A DNA stretch of 56,542 nucleotides from an uncultured Alphaproteobacteria bacterium. GTDB lineage: Bacteria > Pseudomonadota > Alphaproteobacteria > RF32 > CAG-239. Location of the stretch: contig CALXWC010000011.1 in NCBI GenBank assembly GCA_944392265.1, positions 1 to 56,542 of the forward strand. The letters are read 5' to 3'. Made by a program: the position numbers and the translations under genes. Shown in pieces: positions 23,343-33,055 of this stretch (position 1 is the first letter of the stretch; the number at the start of each line of letters is the position of its first letter). Under the pieces are notes generated by a model. It ran no database searches and was not told where the DNA came from. It saw only the letters and a program-made list of their open reading frames with translations.

Positions 23343-25589
23343 ATGAGTCTTTTTGGTGCAATGCAATCTGGTATTTCTGGAATGAATGCCCAATCCAATG
23401 CAATGGGTGCTATTTCAGATAATATCTCAAATGTAAACACTATCGGTTATAAAGGAACGAATGTCGCTTTCCAAACCTTAGTTACAAAGCAGACTTCTTC
23501 AAACTTTTATTCACCAGGTGGCGTTCAACCTGTATCTAAACAAGGTATTAACGTACAGGGTTTATTGTCATCAGCTTCTTCGTCCACAGCTTTGGCAATT
23601 TCTGGAGATGGATTTTTTGTTGTTAACCAAGCAGCTCATCCGCAAGAAGGTGACGCTTGGGCATATACCAGAGCCGGAGATTTCGGATTGGATAGTAACG
23701 GATTTTTAAAAAATACAGGTGGTTATTATGCTCAAGGTTGGCCTTTGTTGCCATGGGATAACAACCCGAATGCATCTGTCGTAGAAATCAATGGCGTAAA
23801 ATATATGAAAGCATATTATGCTGCTGACGGTACAACCGTTTATGTAAATGACAACGTTGTAGACAGCAACAACTTGCGTCCAATTAACTTGTCATCTATC
23901 GGAGGTACGGCAAACCCGACCCAACAATTAAACTTTGGTGCAAATTTGCCATCAGGAGACCCAATTTATGATCCTTCTGTTCCGACAGCCGGCGGTAGAC
24001 ACTCTGTTTCTGCTTTGATTTATGATAGCTTGGGCAACTCAAGCAACTTGAGCGTAACTTTCACAAAAGAGTCTACAAACGGATGGGGAATGTCTGTAAA
24101 CGTACCTACAGGCGCTGCTAATATCACATTATCAGGTAACTTTGAAAATACAGATGGTGGTTCTTCAGACGTATACTATGCCGCAGGTCAGTTAGAATTC
24201 ACCACAATTCCGAGCCGTGGTTCAAGTATCACAATTACCGATGAAGCAACCGGTAAAAATTATATTTTTGACTTCTTAAATGCCGGTGAAGCAGCTCCCG
24301 CTGGAGATGCTGACAATATTCACGTTGCCGTAGATATTCAAACCGGAATTGTTTCAACAACAGACTTTGTTGAGAAATTTAAAGAAGCAATTCAAGCAAA
24401 TATGCCAAGTGCAGACCGCTTTACTTCAAATGAAAATAGTATCCAAATCGTTCAATCAGTTGCCGGTGGCGCATTAAGTATTGATGCCAGCAAAACTCTT
24501 GCTTGCGTTCAATCTGCGGCTAATCCGGTTCCTGAAACAGGAATTGCAACAGGTACATTCCGCATTCCTGAAATTGATGAAGATATCAAAAACTGTGCTC
24601 GTTTTGATTTTACATCAACCACAATTTCAGACTATGCCGATAAAACATTTACCGTAAACGGCACAACCTTTACCTTGAAAAACGGTGGCGCAGCAGGACC
24701 GAATGATATTGATATTTCCGGAGCTATTGTTGATGGAAAAATTGATACGGATGTTTTGGTTGGATTGGTTGTTGATGGTATTAAATCTCAAGTTTCAGAA
24801 CCTGAAAGATTTGTTGCCAGCGGTAGCAGTATTGAAATTTATCCGACATCAACCGGTGATGATATTACCATTAACTGGAATAGCTTGGCCGGTGTAAGCG
24901 GAAAACTTCGTAACAACGGTGGAACATGGGTATCAGGTGGTGCTGTTGCAACAGGTGAATACACAATTACAAACCAATTCAAAACAAACGGAACCAACGT
25001 TGAAACAGGTTCAATTGTTCCTGCTGTTAGATTTAACTCTGATGGTACTCCGAAATATTTCTTTGTCGACGATATGGCTATTGAATGGGCAAACGGCGCA
25101 GAGAATATGAATAACGATTACAATCAAGGTACATCTATTTCAATCGGAATGGGTAATACCGGAACCAATGATGGTTTAACCAGCTTGTCAGGTAACTTTA
25201 CCACCAACTACATCAAACAAGACGGTGCAAAATATGGTAGTTACTCAGGTGTAAGCGTAAGTGAAAACGGTGTTGTTACGGCATTGTTTGATAACGGTGA
25301 AACCAGACCGATTGCAATTTTGCCATTAGCAACATTCTCCAACTCAAACGGATTGGAAGCTTTGACCGGTAACGTATGGATTGAAACAGATTACTCTGGT
25401 CAACCATTGTTAAGACAAGCCGGAACAAGCGGAGCCGGAGAAGTTTCTGGTAATGCTTTGGAAACTTCAACAGTTGACTTGGCAACAGAGTTTTCAAACA
25501 TGATTGTAACGCAAAGAGCATATTCTGCGTCTACAAAGATTATTACAACCGCAGATGAAATGTTAGATGAATTAACCAGATTAATTTAA
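23343..25589 (+). CDS. flgE: Flagellar hook protein
   Basis: A 748-residue hook subunit. The N-terminus, MSLFGAMQSGISGMNAQSNAMGAISDNISNVNTIGYK, is the canonical rod/hook/filament D0 signature, and the C-terminus VDLATEFSNMIVTQRAYSASTKIITTADEMLDELTRLI completes the coiled-coil. The middle (about residues 240-560) carries large variable surface domains, making the protein longer than most FlgE. It ends the sigma54-driven unit and is followed by a terminator. Confidence 0.97.
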   Translation: MSLFGAMQSGISGMNAQSNAMGAISDNISNVNTIGYKGTNVAFQTLVTKQTSSNFYSPGGVQPVSKQGINVQGLLSSASSSTALAISGDGFFVVNQAAHPQEGDAWAYTRAGDFGLDSNGFLKNTGGYYAQGWPLLPWDNNPNASVVEINGVKYMKAYYAADGTTVYVNDNVVDSNNLRPINLSSIGGTANPTQQLNFGANLPSGDPIYDPSVPTAGGRHSVSALIYDSLGNSSNLSVTFTKESTNGWGMSVNVPTGAANITLSGNFENTDGGSSDVYYAAGQLEFTTIPSRGSSITITDEATGKNYIFDFLNAGEAAPAGDADNIHVAVDIQTGIVSTTDFVEKFKEAIQANMPSADRFTSNENSIQIVQSVAGGALSIDASKTLACVQSAANPVPETGIATGTFRIPEIDEDIKNCARFDFTSTTISDYADKTFTVNGTTFTLKNGGAAGPNDIDISGAIVDGKIDTDVLVGLVVDGIKSQVSEPERFVASGSSIEIYPTSTGDDITINWNSLAGVSGKLRNNGGTWVSGGAVATGEYTITNQFKTNGTNVETGSIVPAVRFNSDGTPKYFFVDDMAIEWANGAENMNNDYNQGTSISIGMGNTGTNDGLTSLSGNFTTNYIKQDGAKYGSYSGVSVSENGVVTALFDNGETRPIAILPLATFSNSNGLEALTGNVWIETDYSGQPLLRQAGTSGAGEVSGNALETSTVDLATEFSNMIVTQRAYSASTKIITTADEMLDELTRLI

Positions 25590-25615
25590 TTTAACAAAAG
25601 TTTTTTCCTAAAGTT

Positions 25616-25640
25616 GAGCCCCGTACATCGGGGCTCTTTT
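25616..25640 (+). terminator. Terminator of the fliK-flgD-flgE unit
   Basis: GAGCCCCG pairs with CGGGGCTC around TACAT, followed by TTTT. Confidence 0.9.
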
Positions 25641-25769
25641 AATATATATTTATGTCTAAAGCTGTGAATATTTAAAAATAACATTTAACTAAAAAGAATT
25701 TTAAGCTATGTATAAGAGCAGGGAAATATTTTTATAAACAGGGCAAATGCCCAAAATGGGGAATATAAA

Positions 25770-27392
25770 GTGAACAATTTTTGGCAGATGATTAAAAATT
25801 TGTCACCTGGAAGACTTGTATCTCTGGCGGCAATATTGATATTTTTAATTAGCTTTTTTGCATATATATTAATGCAGGTTAATTCAGTTGAGTATTCCGT
25901 ATTATATACGGATTTAGAGCTTGAAGATGCAAATCAGATTGTTTCACGCTTAGAAACGGCCAATGTTAAATATAAGTTGAATAACAATGGCACGGAGATT
26001 CTCGTTCCCTCAGATCAAGTTAATCGCATGAGATTAGACACGGCAGAATTAGCCCTTGCATCCAAAGGGGCTAATGTCGGATATGAGATTTTTGATAATA
26101 CCGATGCATTGGGTTCAACCAATTTTGTTCAAAACATAAACTTAATCAGAGCTTTGGAAGGTGAGTTGGCGCGTACGATTCGCACGGTTGATAATATCAA
26201 AAGCGCCAGAGTTCATTTGGTTTTGCCTAAAAGAGAAATGTTTTCAAGAGAAGAACAAACACCTTCAGCTTCTGTTGTTATTAAAACCAAAGCCGGAAAT
26301 TTAGATTTAAAAGAAATTCAATCTATTCAAAAATTGGTTGCGGCAGCCGTACCAAAATTGGATGTTAAAAATGTTTCAATCATAGACAGCTCAGGAAAAT
26401 TATTGACCGAAGACGGTGAAGACAAGCAAAGCATTGACAATGCCACCAACGAAATTATCCGTCTTGAGCAAGAAAGAAAGCTCACAAAAAGCGTTGAAGA
26501 TATGATGGAAAAGGCTGTTGGTTTGGGTAAAGCCAAAGCCAGAGTAAATTTGGAAATGGATTTTGATCAGGTCGTTACCAATGAAGAAATCTATGATCCG
26601 GATTCTCAAGTTGCCCGTTCTCAACAAACGGTAACGGAAAGCTCTTTGGCTAATGAAGAAAGCAATCCTGTAACCGTATCTCAAAATATCCCAAACGGAG
26701 ATACGGTAACTCAAAACGGCAATGTTGTTTCTCAAAGTACAAAGTCTGAAGAAACCATTAATTATGAGATTTCTAAAACCGTTAGAAATAAAGTTAAAAA
26801 TAATGGCGAAATTAAAAGAATTACCGTTGCGGTAATGGTAGACGGCATCTATGAAAAAGATGACAAAGGCAACAAAGTATATCGCCAAAGAACACCGGAA
26901 GAAATGGAAAAATTAAAAGCATTAGTCAAATCTGCCGTTGGATATGATGCTAATCGTGGAGATATGGTTGATGTTGAAAATATACGTTTTGCAAGCATTC
27001 AAGAAGAATCTGGCAAAGCACCTGAAATCTTGATTATGGGCTTCACAAAGGCCGAGTTGATGAGAATAGCCGAAGGTTTGGGTGTTGCAATAGTTGCCAT
27101 ATTGGTCATTATCTTAGTCATCCGTCCATTAATCAACAATGCGTTTGATAATGCGTCACCGATGGGAGAAAACGGCAGATTGTTGGGTGAAAACCCAGAA
27201 GATGATAATCTCTTGTTGTCTAACTTCTTAAATGAGGCAGAAGCAGATATTGATGATCTGGTCAACTTGAACAAAGTAGATGGTAGAGTTAAAGTATCAT
27301 CCTTGAAGAAACTCAATGATATTGTTGAGAAAAATCCGGAAACTGCAGTCGGAATTATTCGCAGCTGGCTGTATTCTAATGACGGCAATTAA
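25770..27392 (+). CDS. fliF: Flagellar MS-ring protein
   Basis: A 540-residue protein that forms the MS ring in the inner membrane. A first membrane helix (about 19-40), the two ring-building domains including YSVLYTDLELEDANQIV and IRTVDNIKSARVHLVLPKR, and a second helix near residue 440 (LGVAIVAILVIILVIRPL) are visible. The C-terminal tail binds FliG. The start is GTG at 25770 with GGGGAA before it. A short GGGC/GCCC hairpin lies in the leader at 25741-25752. It heads a closely spaced run through flhG and beyond. Confidence 0.96.
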   Translation: MNNFWQMIKNLSPGRLVSLAAILIFLISFFAYILMQVNSVEYSVLYTDLELEDANQIVSRLETANVKYKLNNNGTEILVPSDQVNRMRLDTAELALASKGANVGYEIFDNTDALGSTNFVQNINLIRALEGELARTIRTVDNIKSARVHLVLPKREMFSREEQTPSASVVIKTKAGNLDLKEIQSIQKLVAAAVPKLDVKNVSIIDSSGKLLTEDGEDKQSIDNATNEIIRLEQERKLTKSVEDMMEKAVGLGKAKARVNLEMDFDQVVTNEEIYDPDSQVARSQQTVTESSLANEESNPVTVSQNIPNGDTVTQNGNVVSQSTKSEETINYEISKTVRNKVKNNGEIKRITVAVMVDGIYEKDDKGNKVYRQRTPEEMEKLKALVKSAVGYDANRGDMVDVENIRFASIQEESGKAPEILIMGFTKAELMRIAEGLGVAIVAILVIILVIRPLINNAFDNASPMGENGRLLGENPEDDNLLLSNFLNEAEADIDDLVNLNKVDGRVKVSSLKKLNDIVEKNPETAVGIIRSWLYSNDGN

Positions 27393-27403
27393 GGGGAAAC
27401 AAG

Positions 27404-28426
27404 ATGAAGCAAAATGTTATAGATGATTATAATATGCTGACCGGACAACAAAAGGCTGCAATTTTGATGTTGTCCTTAAATGAAGAACGTTCTGCCTCTT
27501 TATTTGCGCTTATGGATGATGAAGAGATTAAAGAATTGTCCGTTGTTATGGCCAGTTTGGGTAAAGTAAACTCCAATGTGGTTGAGCAACTGTTTGATGA
27601 GTTTAATGAAAGAGCCACCAACAGCGGAATGTTGATGGGTACATATGAAAGTACGGAAAGATTATTGTCCAAAGCTTTGGATAAAGACCGTGTATCTGTT
27701 ATTATGGAAGAAGTCAGAGGTCCGGCCGGTCGTACTATGTGGGATAAATTGGGCAATGTTAATGAACATGTTTTGGCCAATTATCTTAAGAATGAATATC
27801 CGCAAACAATTGCCGTTATTTTATCAAAAATCAAAGCAGAGCATGCCGCAAAAGTTATTGCCTTATTGCCGGAAAATTTTGCGATGGAAATTGTTATGCG
27901 TATGCTGAGAATGGATTCGGTTCAAAAAGAAGTTTTGGATGGTTTGGAAAAGACCTTGCGCAAAGAGTTTATGAGCAACTTGTCAAAGTCTTCAAGAAGA
28001 GATTCTTACGAGTTGATTGCCGATATCTTCAACTCATTGGATAGAAATACTGAAACCCGCTTTATGGAAGCATTGGAAGAAAGAAACCGCGAGAGTGCAG
28101 AACGCGTAAAATCTTTGATGTTCACATTCGAAGACTTGATCAGAGTAGATGCCCAAGGTATTCAAATTTTGTTGAGAAACGTAGACAAAGACAAGTTGGC
28201 AATTGCCTTAAAAGGTGCATCAGATACTATCAAAGATTTGTTCTTCAGCAATATGTCCAGTCGTGCCGGAAAGATTATCAAAGAAGATATGGAAGCTATG
28301 GGACCTGTTCGTTTGCGCGATGTTGAAGAAGCTCAACAATACATTGTCAGCACCACCAAAGAGCTTTCTAACGCCGGAGAACTGGTTATCAGCGAAGGCA
28401 AAGACAGTGATGAACTGATTTACTAG
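27404..28426 (+). CDS. fliG: Flagellar motor switch protein FliG
   Basis: A 340-residue FliG of normal length. It joins the MS ring to the C ring and carries the torque-generating charged helix. LTGQQKAAILMLSLNEE at the N-terminus, the EHPQTIAVILS equivalent NEYPQTIAVILSKIKAEHAAKV in the middle, and FTFEDLIRVDAQGIQILLRNVDKDKLAIALKGA in the C-terminal domain are all present. The gene starts 12 bases after the fliF stop. Confidence 0.97.
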   Translation: MKQNVIDDYNMLTGQQKAAILMLSLNEERSASLFALMDDEEIKELSVVMASLGKVNSNVVEQLFDEFNERATNSGMLMGTYESTERLLSKALDKDRVSVIMEEVRGPAGRTMWDKLGNVNEHVLANYLKNEYPQTIAVILSKIKAEHAAKVIALLPENFAMEIVMRMLRMDSVQKEVLDGLEKTLRKEFMSNLSKSSRRDSYELIADIFNSLDRNTETRFMEALEERNRESAERVKSLMFTFEDLIRVDAQGIQILLRNVDKDKLAIALKGASDTIKDLFFSNMSSRAGKIIKEDMEAMGPVRLRDVEEAQQYIVSTTKELSNAGELVISEGKDSDELIY

Positions 28427-28438
28427 TAGGTGGAAGAG

Positions 28439-29221
28439 ATGGTCAAATTTCAAAAATTTCAGTTTGATAACTTTATTGTTGATGAAGACAATAATGTATA
28501 TGCTGAAAATTGGGAAAATAGCCATATTAAGGTAGAAGAGCCTGAAGAACAAGCAGAACAAACGGAAGTTTTGGAAACACCGAGCACGGAAGTAGAAACG
28601 CAAGAAAAAACACCGGTTCAAGAAATTGAGCAAGAAGAAATTGAGCCGATTATCACCTATCGTGAAGATGAGGTAATTGAAAGAGAAAACAAAGCCAAAG
28701 AACAAGGCCACGAAGAAGGATATCAGGAAGGTTATCGTTTGGGTTTTCAAGAAGCCAATCAGGCAAAAGAAAATATGCATAACTTGCTAATGGAAAACTT
28801 GGATAATAATTTCAGAGATTTTGTGCAAGCCTATAAACAAGAGTTTGAAAACAACAATTTTGAAACAAGTGTTATAGAGGTTTGCAAGGCTGTGATAAAC
28901 AAGCTTGTTCCGGTTGTGGTAAAAGAAAATTCGGCAGCTATTGTAGAAGACTTTTTAAGCAAAAATTTTGCAAGTTTCAAATCAGAGGCCAAATTGTCTT
29001 TTTACACGCATCCAAATAATATTGCTTTGTTGCAAGAAGTTGTTTCCAACTTGGCCAGAAAATATGATTTTGAAGGAAAAATTTCTCTTCATAAAGATGA
29101 AAATATGTCAGATTCGGATTGCCGTGTAGAATGGGAAAACGGTGGTGTTGAGAGAAACTATGCAAAAATGCTAGACAAGATAACAAAAATATTTGATGCT
29201 AATGAACAAAAAGAAAATTAA
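28439..29221 (+). CDS. fliH: Flagellar export regulator FliH
   Basis: A 260-residue FliH-type protein, the stator-like partner of the FliI export ATPase. An acidic N-terminal region is followed by KEQGHEEGYQEGYRLGFQEANQA, the GxxxG-like repeat segment typical of FliH, and a C-terminal helical domain with VIEVCKAVINKLV and DCRVEWENGGVERN. The ATG at 28439, 13 bases after fliG, is preferred over a GTG at 28430 because AGGTGG lies at proper spacing. FliI is not in the window. Confidence 0.85.
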   Translation: MVKFQKFQFDNFIVDEDNNVYAENWENSHIKVEEPEEQAEQTEVLETPSTEVETQEKTPVQEIEQEEIEPIITYREDEVIERENKAKEQGHEEGYQEGYRLGFQEANQAKENMHNLLMENLDNNFRDFVQAYKQEFENNNFETSVIEVCKAVINKLVPVVVKENSAAIVEDFLSKNFASFKSEAKLSFYTHPNNIALLQEVVSNLARKYDFEGKISLHKDENMSDSDCRVEWENGGVERNYAKMLDKITKIFDANEQKEN

Positions 29222-29233
29222 GACGGGGGAATT

Positions 29234-29584
29234 ATGGATAAAAATTTAGAATTAGATGAGATGAATGAAGCCGGTGTTGAAGGAGAAGAGCCGATTTTAA
29301 GATCTCAGGAAACCATAGATAATTTTAATATTCCAAGCTCAGTAAATGATTTGGAAGCAGTTTATGAGATTCCGGTTAAAGTTTCTGCCGTTTTGGGCAA
29401 AACCAAAATGAAAGTAAGTCAGTTGATGAACTTGAACAAAGGCGCAATTATCGAGTTGGATAGAAAAGTCGGTGAAGCCATTGATGTTTATGTAAACAAC
29501 AATTTGGTAGCCAGAGGAGAGGTTGTTGTTGTGGATGATAAATTAGGCATTACCATGACAGAGGTTGTTAAGGCAACAAAATAA
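29234..29584 (+). CDS. fliN: Flagellar motor switch protein FliN
   Basis: A 116-residue protein with a SpoA domain covering the C-terminal 75 residues: YEIPVKVSAVLGKTKMKVSQLMNLNKGAIIELDRKVGEAIDVYVNNNLVARGEVVVVDDKLGI. This is the FliN pattern; it forms the base of the C ring. The first 35 residues are acidic and variable, as usual. It starts 13 bases after fliH and is followed 13 bases later by flbD, the order known from Caulobacter and relatives. Confidence 0.95.
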   Translation: MDKNLELDEMNEAGVEGEEPILRSQETIDNFNIPSSVNDLEAVYEIPVKVSAVLGKTKMKVSQLMNLNKGAIIELDRKVGEAIDVYVNNNLVARGEVVVVDDKLGITMTEVVKATK

Positions 29585-29596
29585 GAGGAAACAAAC

Positions 29597-30925
29597 GTGG
29601 AGCTTTTAATTGTTGGCACATTAAACGGACAAATCGGAGCAGCAAGTAAAATTGCCATTGCTCAGGGCGGACATGTTTCTTTAGCCGATACGGAAGAAAA
29701 AGGCTTAGAGATATTGCGTTCCGGTAAGTCTATTGAGCTGGTTATGATAGACGTTAAGTTGGATGTATATAAATTTATCCAATCTTTGCAAACGGAAAGA
29801 ATTAACGTTGTGGTAGTTGCTTGCGGTGTGGCCAATGATTCAAGTTTAGCCGTCAAAGCCATTAAAGCCGGAGCCAAGGAGTATATTCCCCTGCCGCCTG
29901 ATCCGGAATTAATTGGCGCGGTTTTAGCCGCCGCAACCAGAGAGAACCATGCTCTGATTTACGGAGACAAAAAGACGGAAGCCGTTTTGAAAATGATAAA
30001 ACAAATTGCCCCGTCTGAAGCCAGCGTTTTGTTGACCGGAGAGTCTGGAACCGGTAAAGAAATTTTTTCCCGTTTTATTCATGATAATTCCAAAAGAGCC
30101 AACAAAAAGTTTGTTGCGGTAAACTGTGCTGCCATTCCAGAAACCTTGTTGGAATCAGAGCTTTTCGGTTATGAAAAAGGCGCATTTACCGGCGCTGTTT
30201 CCAGAAGAATAGGCAAGTTTGAAGAAGCATCAGACGGAACACTCTTACTTGATGAAATTTCAGAAATGGATATTGGAATTCAAGCCAAATTATTGCGCGC
30301 CATTCAAGAAAAAGAAATTGATAGAATTGGAGGCAAAGCTCCGATTAAGGTCAATACCAGAATTATAGCCACCTCCAACCGCAAGTTGGAAGAAGCGGTT
30401 AAAAACGGAACATTCCGTCAAGATTTATACTATCGCTTAAATGTAGTTAATGTAAAGATTCCGGCCTTAAGAGAAAGAACGGACGATATTATTGTTTTGG
30501 CAAAACACTTTGTTAAAAAATATTCCGAATTAAACGAGCTTCCAATGAAAGCTTTATCCGCAGAAGCTGAAGCTAAATTGTTAAATTATTTATGGCCAGG
30601 TAATGTTCGCGAGTTGGAAAACACCATTCACCGTGCGGTATTATTATCAACACAAGATGAAATTGAAGACACGGCAATTATCTTAGATGATGAAGATTCT
30701 ATCATAGATAAGAGTAAGCAAGCTCCAATAGAGCAACCAAGTGTTGCCAAAGTTGGCACAACGGTTGCGGAAATGGAAAGAACATTGATTATAGATACAT
30801 TAAAACACACTTTGGGTAACCGTACGGTAGCTGCGCAAATTTTAGGAATTTCGATTCGCACATTGCGCAATAAGCTCAAACAATATGAGTCTCAAGGTTT
30901 TGATGTTGGTTCAACTGAAGAATAG
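29597..30925 (+). CDS. flbD: Sigma54-dependent flagellar activator FlbD
   Basis: A 442-residue transcription factor. The N-terminal receiver-like domain (about 1-115) lacks the acidic pair and the Lys that normal receivers use, as known for Caulobacter FlbD, so control by phosphorylation is doubtful. The AAA+ domain has GESGTGKE (Walker A), GAFTGA (the sigma54 contact loop) and GTLLLDEISEM (Walker B). A Fis-type helix-turn-helix, NRTVAAQILGISIRTLRNKLKQY, ends the protein. The start is GTG, 12 bases after fliN, with AGAGGA before it. Its expected target in this window is the sigma54 promoter at 20579. Confidence 0.93.
   Translation: MELLIVGTLNGQIGAASKIAIAQGGHVSLADTEEKGLEILRSGKSIELVMIDVKLDVYKFIQSLQTERINVVVVACGVANDSSLAVKAIKAGAKEYIPLPPDPELIGAVLAAATRENHALIYGDKKTEAVLKMIKQIAPSEASVLLTGESGTGKEIFSRFIHDNSKRANKKFVAVNCAAIPETLLESELFGYEKGAFTGAVSRRIGKFEEASDGTLLLDEISEMDIGIQAKLLRAIQEKEIDRIGGKAPIKVNTRIIATSNRKLEEAVKNGTFRQDLYYRLNVVNVKIPALRERTDDIIVLAKHFVKKYSELNELPMKALSAEAEAKLLNYLWPGNVRELENTIHRAVLLSTQDEIEDTAIILDDEDSIIDKSKQAPIEQPSVAKVGTTVAEMERTLIIDTLKHTLGNRTVAAQILGISIRTLRNKLKQYESQGFDVGSTEE
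30754..30769 (+). promoter_or_regulatory. Sigma54-like motif inside flbD, before flhA
   Basis: TGGCACA-ACGG-TTGCG has the GG/GC spacing and most bases of a sigma54 promoter and lies about 170 bases before flhA. It falls in the linker between the AAA+ and Fis domains, so a chance match is possible. Confidence 0.3.
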
Positions 30926-30939
30926 GTTACAGTAAAATA

Positions 30940-33045
30940 ATGCAAAATAATATGTTTGGAAATAAGTCTTTTAAGGAAATGCTTGTCGGCGCAACCAAAC
31001 GCGGAGACTTGTTTTTTGCATTATCAATTATTTTGATGCTGGTGATTTTGATTATGCCCTTGCCGGCATGGTTATTGGATATTGCATTAGCTTTATCCAT
31101 CACCATGTCTTGCTTGGTGTTAATGACCGCAATTTTTATTGAAAAGCCAACAGAGTTTAGTGCGTTTCCTTTGGTCTTGTTAATTACAACCATGTACAGA
31201 TTAGCCTTAAACTTGGCTTCAACGCGTTTGATTTTATCTAAAGGTTATTTAGGCCCCGATGCTGCCGGAGAGGTCATTAAAGCGTTTGGCGGATTTATCA
31301 TGGGCAATAACTTTGTTATCGGCGTGATTGTGTTTGCAATTTTGGTTTTGGTAAACTTTGTGGTTATTACCAAAGGTTCCGGTCGTATTGCAGAAGTTGC
31401 CGCCAGATTTGCATTAGACGCCATGCCCGGAAAACAAATGGCCATTGATGCGGACTTATCTTCAGGTTTGATTAATGAAGCCGAAGCCAAAAAAAGAAGA
31501 GAAGATTTATCCAAAGAAAGCTCATTTTACGGAGCTATGGACGGTGCCTCCAAATTTGTACGAGGAGATGCCATTGCCGGTTTGCTGATTACGTTTATTA
31601 ACGTTGTCGCCGGAATTATTATCGGAATGGTGCAAAATGACTTAACCTTTGCCGAAGCAAGTGCTACATATACGCAGTTAACAGTTGGTGATGGTCTGGT
31701 TTCTCAAGTTCCGGCTTTAATTGTTTCCGTTGCTGCAGGTATCTTGGTTTCTAAGGCCGGTATGACAGATGCCACCGACAAAGTTTTGTTTGACCAAGTT
31801 GCAAATTATCCAAAAGCATTGGGTATGTCTTCATTTTTGGCATTGGCATTGGGTATGCTCCCCGGAACACCGGCTATTCCGTTTGTGATGTTAGCCTCCC
31901 TGACCGGTGCAACCGCTTATTATTTAGACAAGCGCCAAAAAGAGATGCAAACCAAGGCTCAAGAGCTTGAAATTCAAGAAAAGAAACAAGGAGCTGCGGC
32001 CAAGGCACAAGAAGAACCGATTGCCAATGTTTTGCGCATAGACTTGATTCGTTTGGAAATCGGCTATGGCTTGCTTCCGTTGATTAATGAAGAAACCAAT
32101 AAAAAATTAACCGACCAAATAAAAGCCTTAAGAAGAGCGCTGGCTGCAGAATTAGGTTTTGTCATGCCTTCGATTCGCATTCAAGATAATATGCAATTGG
32201 CACCAAACGAATATAACATTTATATCAAAGAAGTTAAGGCCGGAAAAGGTGAGCTAAGACCGACCCAATTGTTGGTAATGGACCCCAGAGGTGAGAAAAT
32301 CAACATCCCCGGAGAAGAAACCCTAGAACCGACATTTGGTTTGAAAGCCATGTGGGTAGACCAATCTTATCGCGAAGAAGCCATGTTCAGAGGCTATACG
32401 GTTGTAGATCCGTCAACGGTTGTCACCACACATATTACCGAATTGGTTAAAGACAATATGCCGGAATTGTTATCTTATGCCGAAACACAAAAACTTCTTG
32501 ATGAGTTGGATAAAGAACAACAAAAATTGGTCAAAGAGCTTATTCCAAACAAAGTCAGCTTGGGTGCGGTTCAAAGAATTTTGCAAAATCTGTTGCAAGA
32601 AAGAGTTTCTATCCGCGATTTGCCGTCTATTTTGGAAGGTATATCCGAAGCGGTTACTACGACCCATAGTTTGATGATGATAACCGAGCATGTTCGCGCA
32701 CGCTTATCCAGACAATTATCCAATGCTTATGCCAATGAATATGGCGTGATTTCTTTGGTCACATTATCTCCAAATTGGGAACAAGCTTTTGCTGAATCCA
32801 TTATCGGAGATGGTGATGATCGCCAGTTGGCCATGGCACCGAGCAGTTTGCAAGGCTTTATCAAAAAGGTTAGAGACGTGATGGAAGATTTGGCCATGAA
32901 AGGAGAAAATCCGGTTTTGTTGACCAGTCCGAACATCAGACCATTTGTGCGCTCCATTATTGAAAGATTTCGTCCGATGACGGTGGTTATGTCCCAAAAT
33001 GAGATTCACCCGAAAGTCAAAATCAAAACGGTAGGTCAAATCTAA
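30940..33045 (+). CDS. flhA: Flagellar export gate protein FlhA
   Basis: A 701-residue FlhA of normal length, the large membrane component of the flagellar type III export gate. Eight or so hydrophobic segments fill the N-terminal 330 residues, including FSAFPLVLLITTMYRLALNLASTRLIL. The cytoplasmic loop contains RFALDAMPGKQMAIDADLSSGLI, the FHIPEP-family signature. The C-terminal cytoplasmic domain starts after residue 350. It begins 14 bases after flbD. Confidence 0.97.
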   Translation: MQNNMFGNKSFKEMLVGATKRGDLFFALSIILMLVILIMPLPAWLLDIALALSITMSCLVLMTAIFIEKPTEFSAFPLVLLITTMYRLALNLASTRLILSKGYLGPDAAGEVIKAFGGFIMGNNFVIGVIVFAILVLVNFVVITKGSGRIAEVAARFALDAMPGKQMAIDADLSSGLINEAEAKKRREDLSKESSFYGAMDGASKFVRGDAIAGLLITFINVVAGIIIGMVQNDLTFAEASATYTQLTVGDGLVSQVPALIVSVAAGILVSKAGMTDATDKVLFDQVANYPKALGMSSFLALALGMLPGTPAIPFVMLASLTGATAYYLDKRQKEMQTKAQELEIQEKKQGAAAKAQEEPIANVLRIDLIRLEIGYGLLPLINEETNKKLTDQIKALRRALAAELGFVMPSIRIQDNMQLAPNEYNIYIKEVKAGKGELRPTQLLVMDPRGEKINIPGEETLEPTFGLKAMWVDQSYREEAMFRGYTVVDPSTVVTTHITELVKDNMPELLSYAETQKLLDELDKEQQKLVKELIPNKVSLGAVQRILQNLLQERVSIRDLPSILEGISEAVTTTHSLMMITEHVRARLSRQLSNAYANEYGVISLVTLSPNWEQAFAESIIGDGDDRQLAMAPSSLQGFIKKVRDVMEDLAMKGENPVLLTSPNIRPFVRSIIERFRPMTVVMSQNEIHPKVKIKTVGQI

Positions 33046-33055
33046 GGGGTGACGG

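Noticed and set aside
25661..25740. CtrA binding sites before fliF
   Set aside because: TTAA pairs occur but at 9 or 12 bases rather than the 7-base spacing of the CtrA consensus, and the region is AT-rich.
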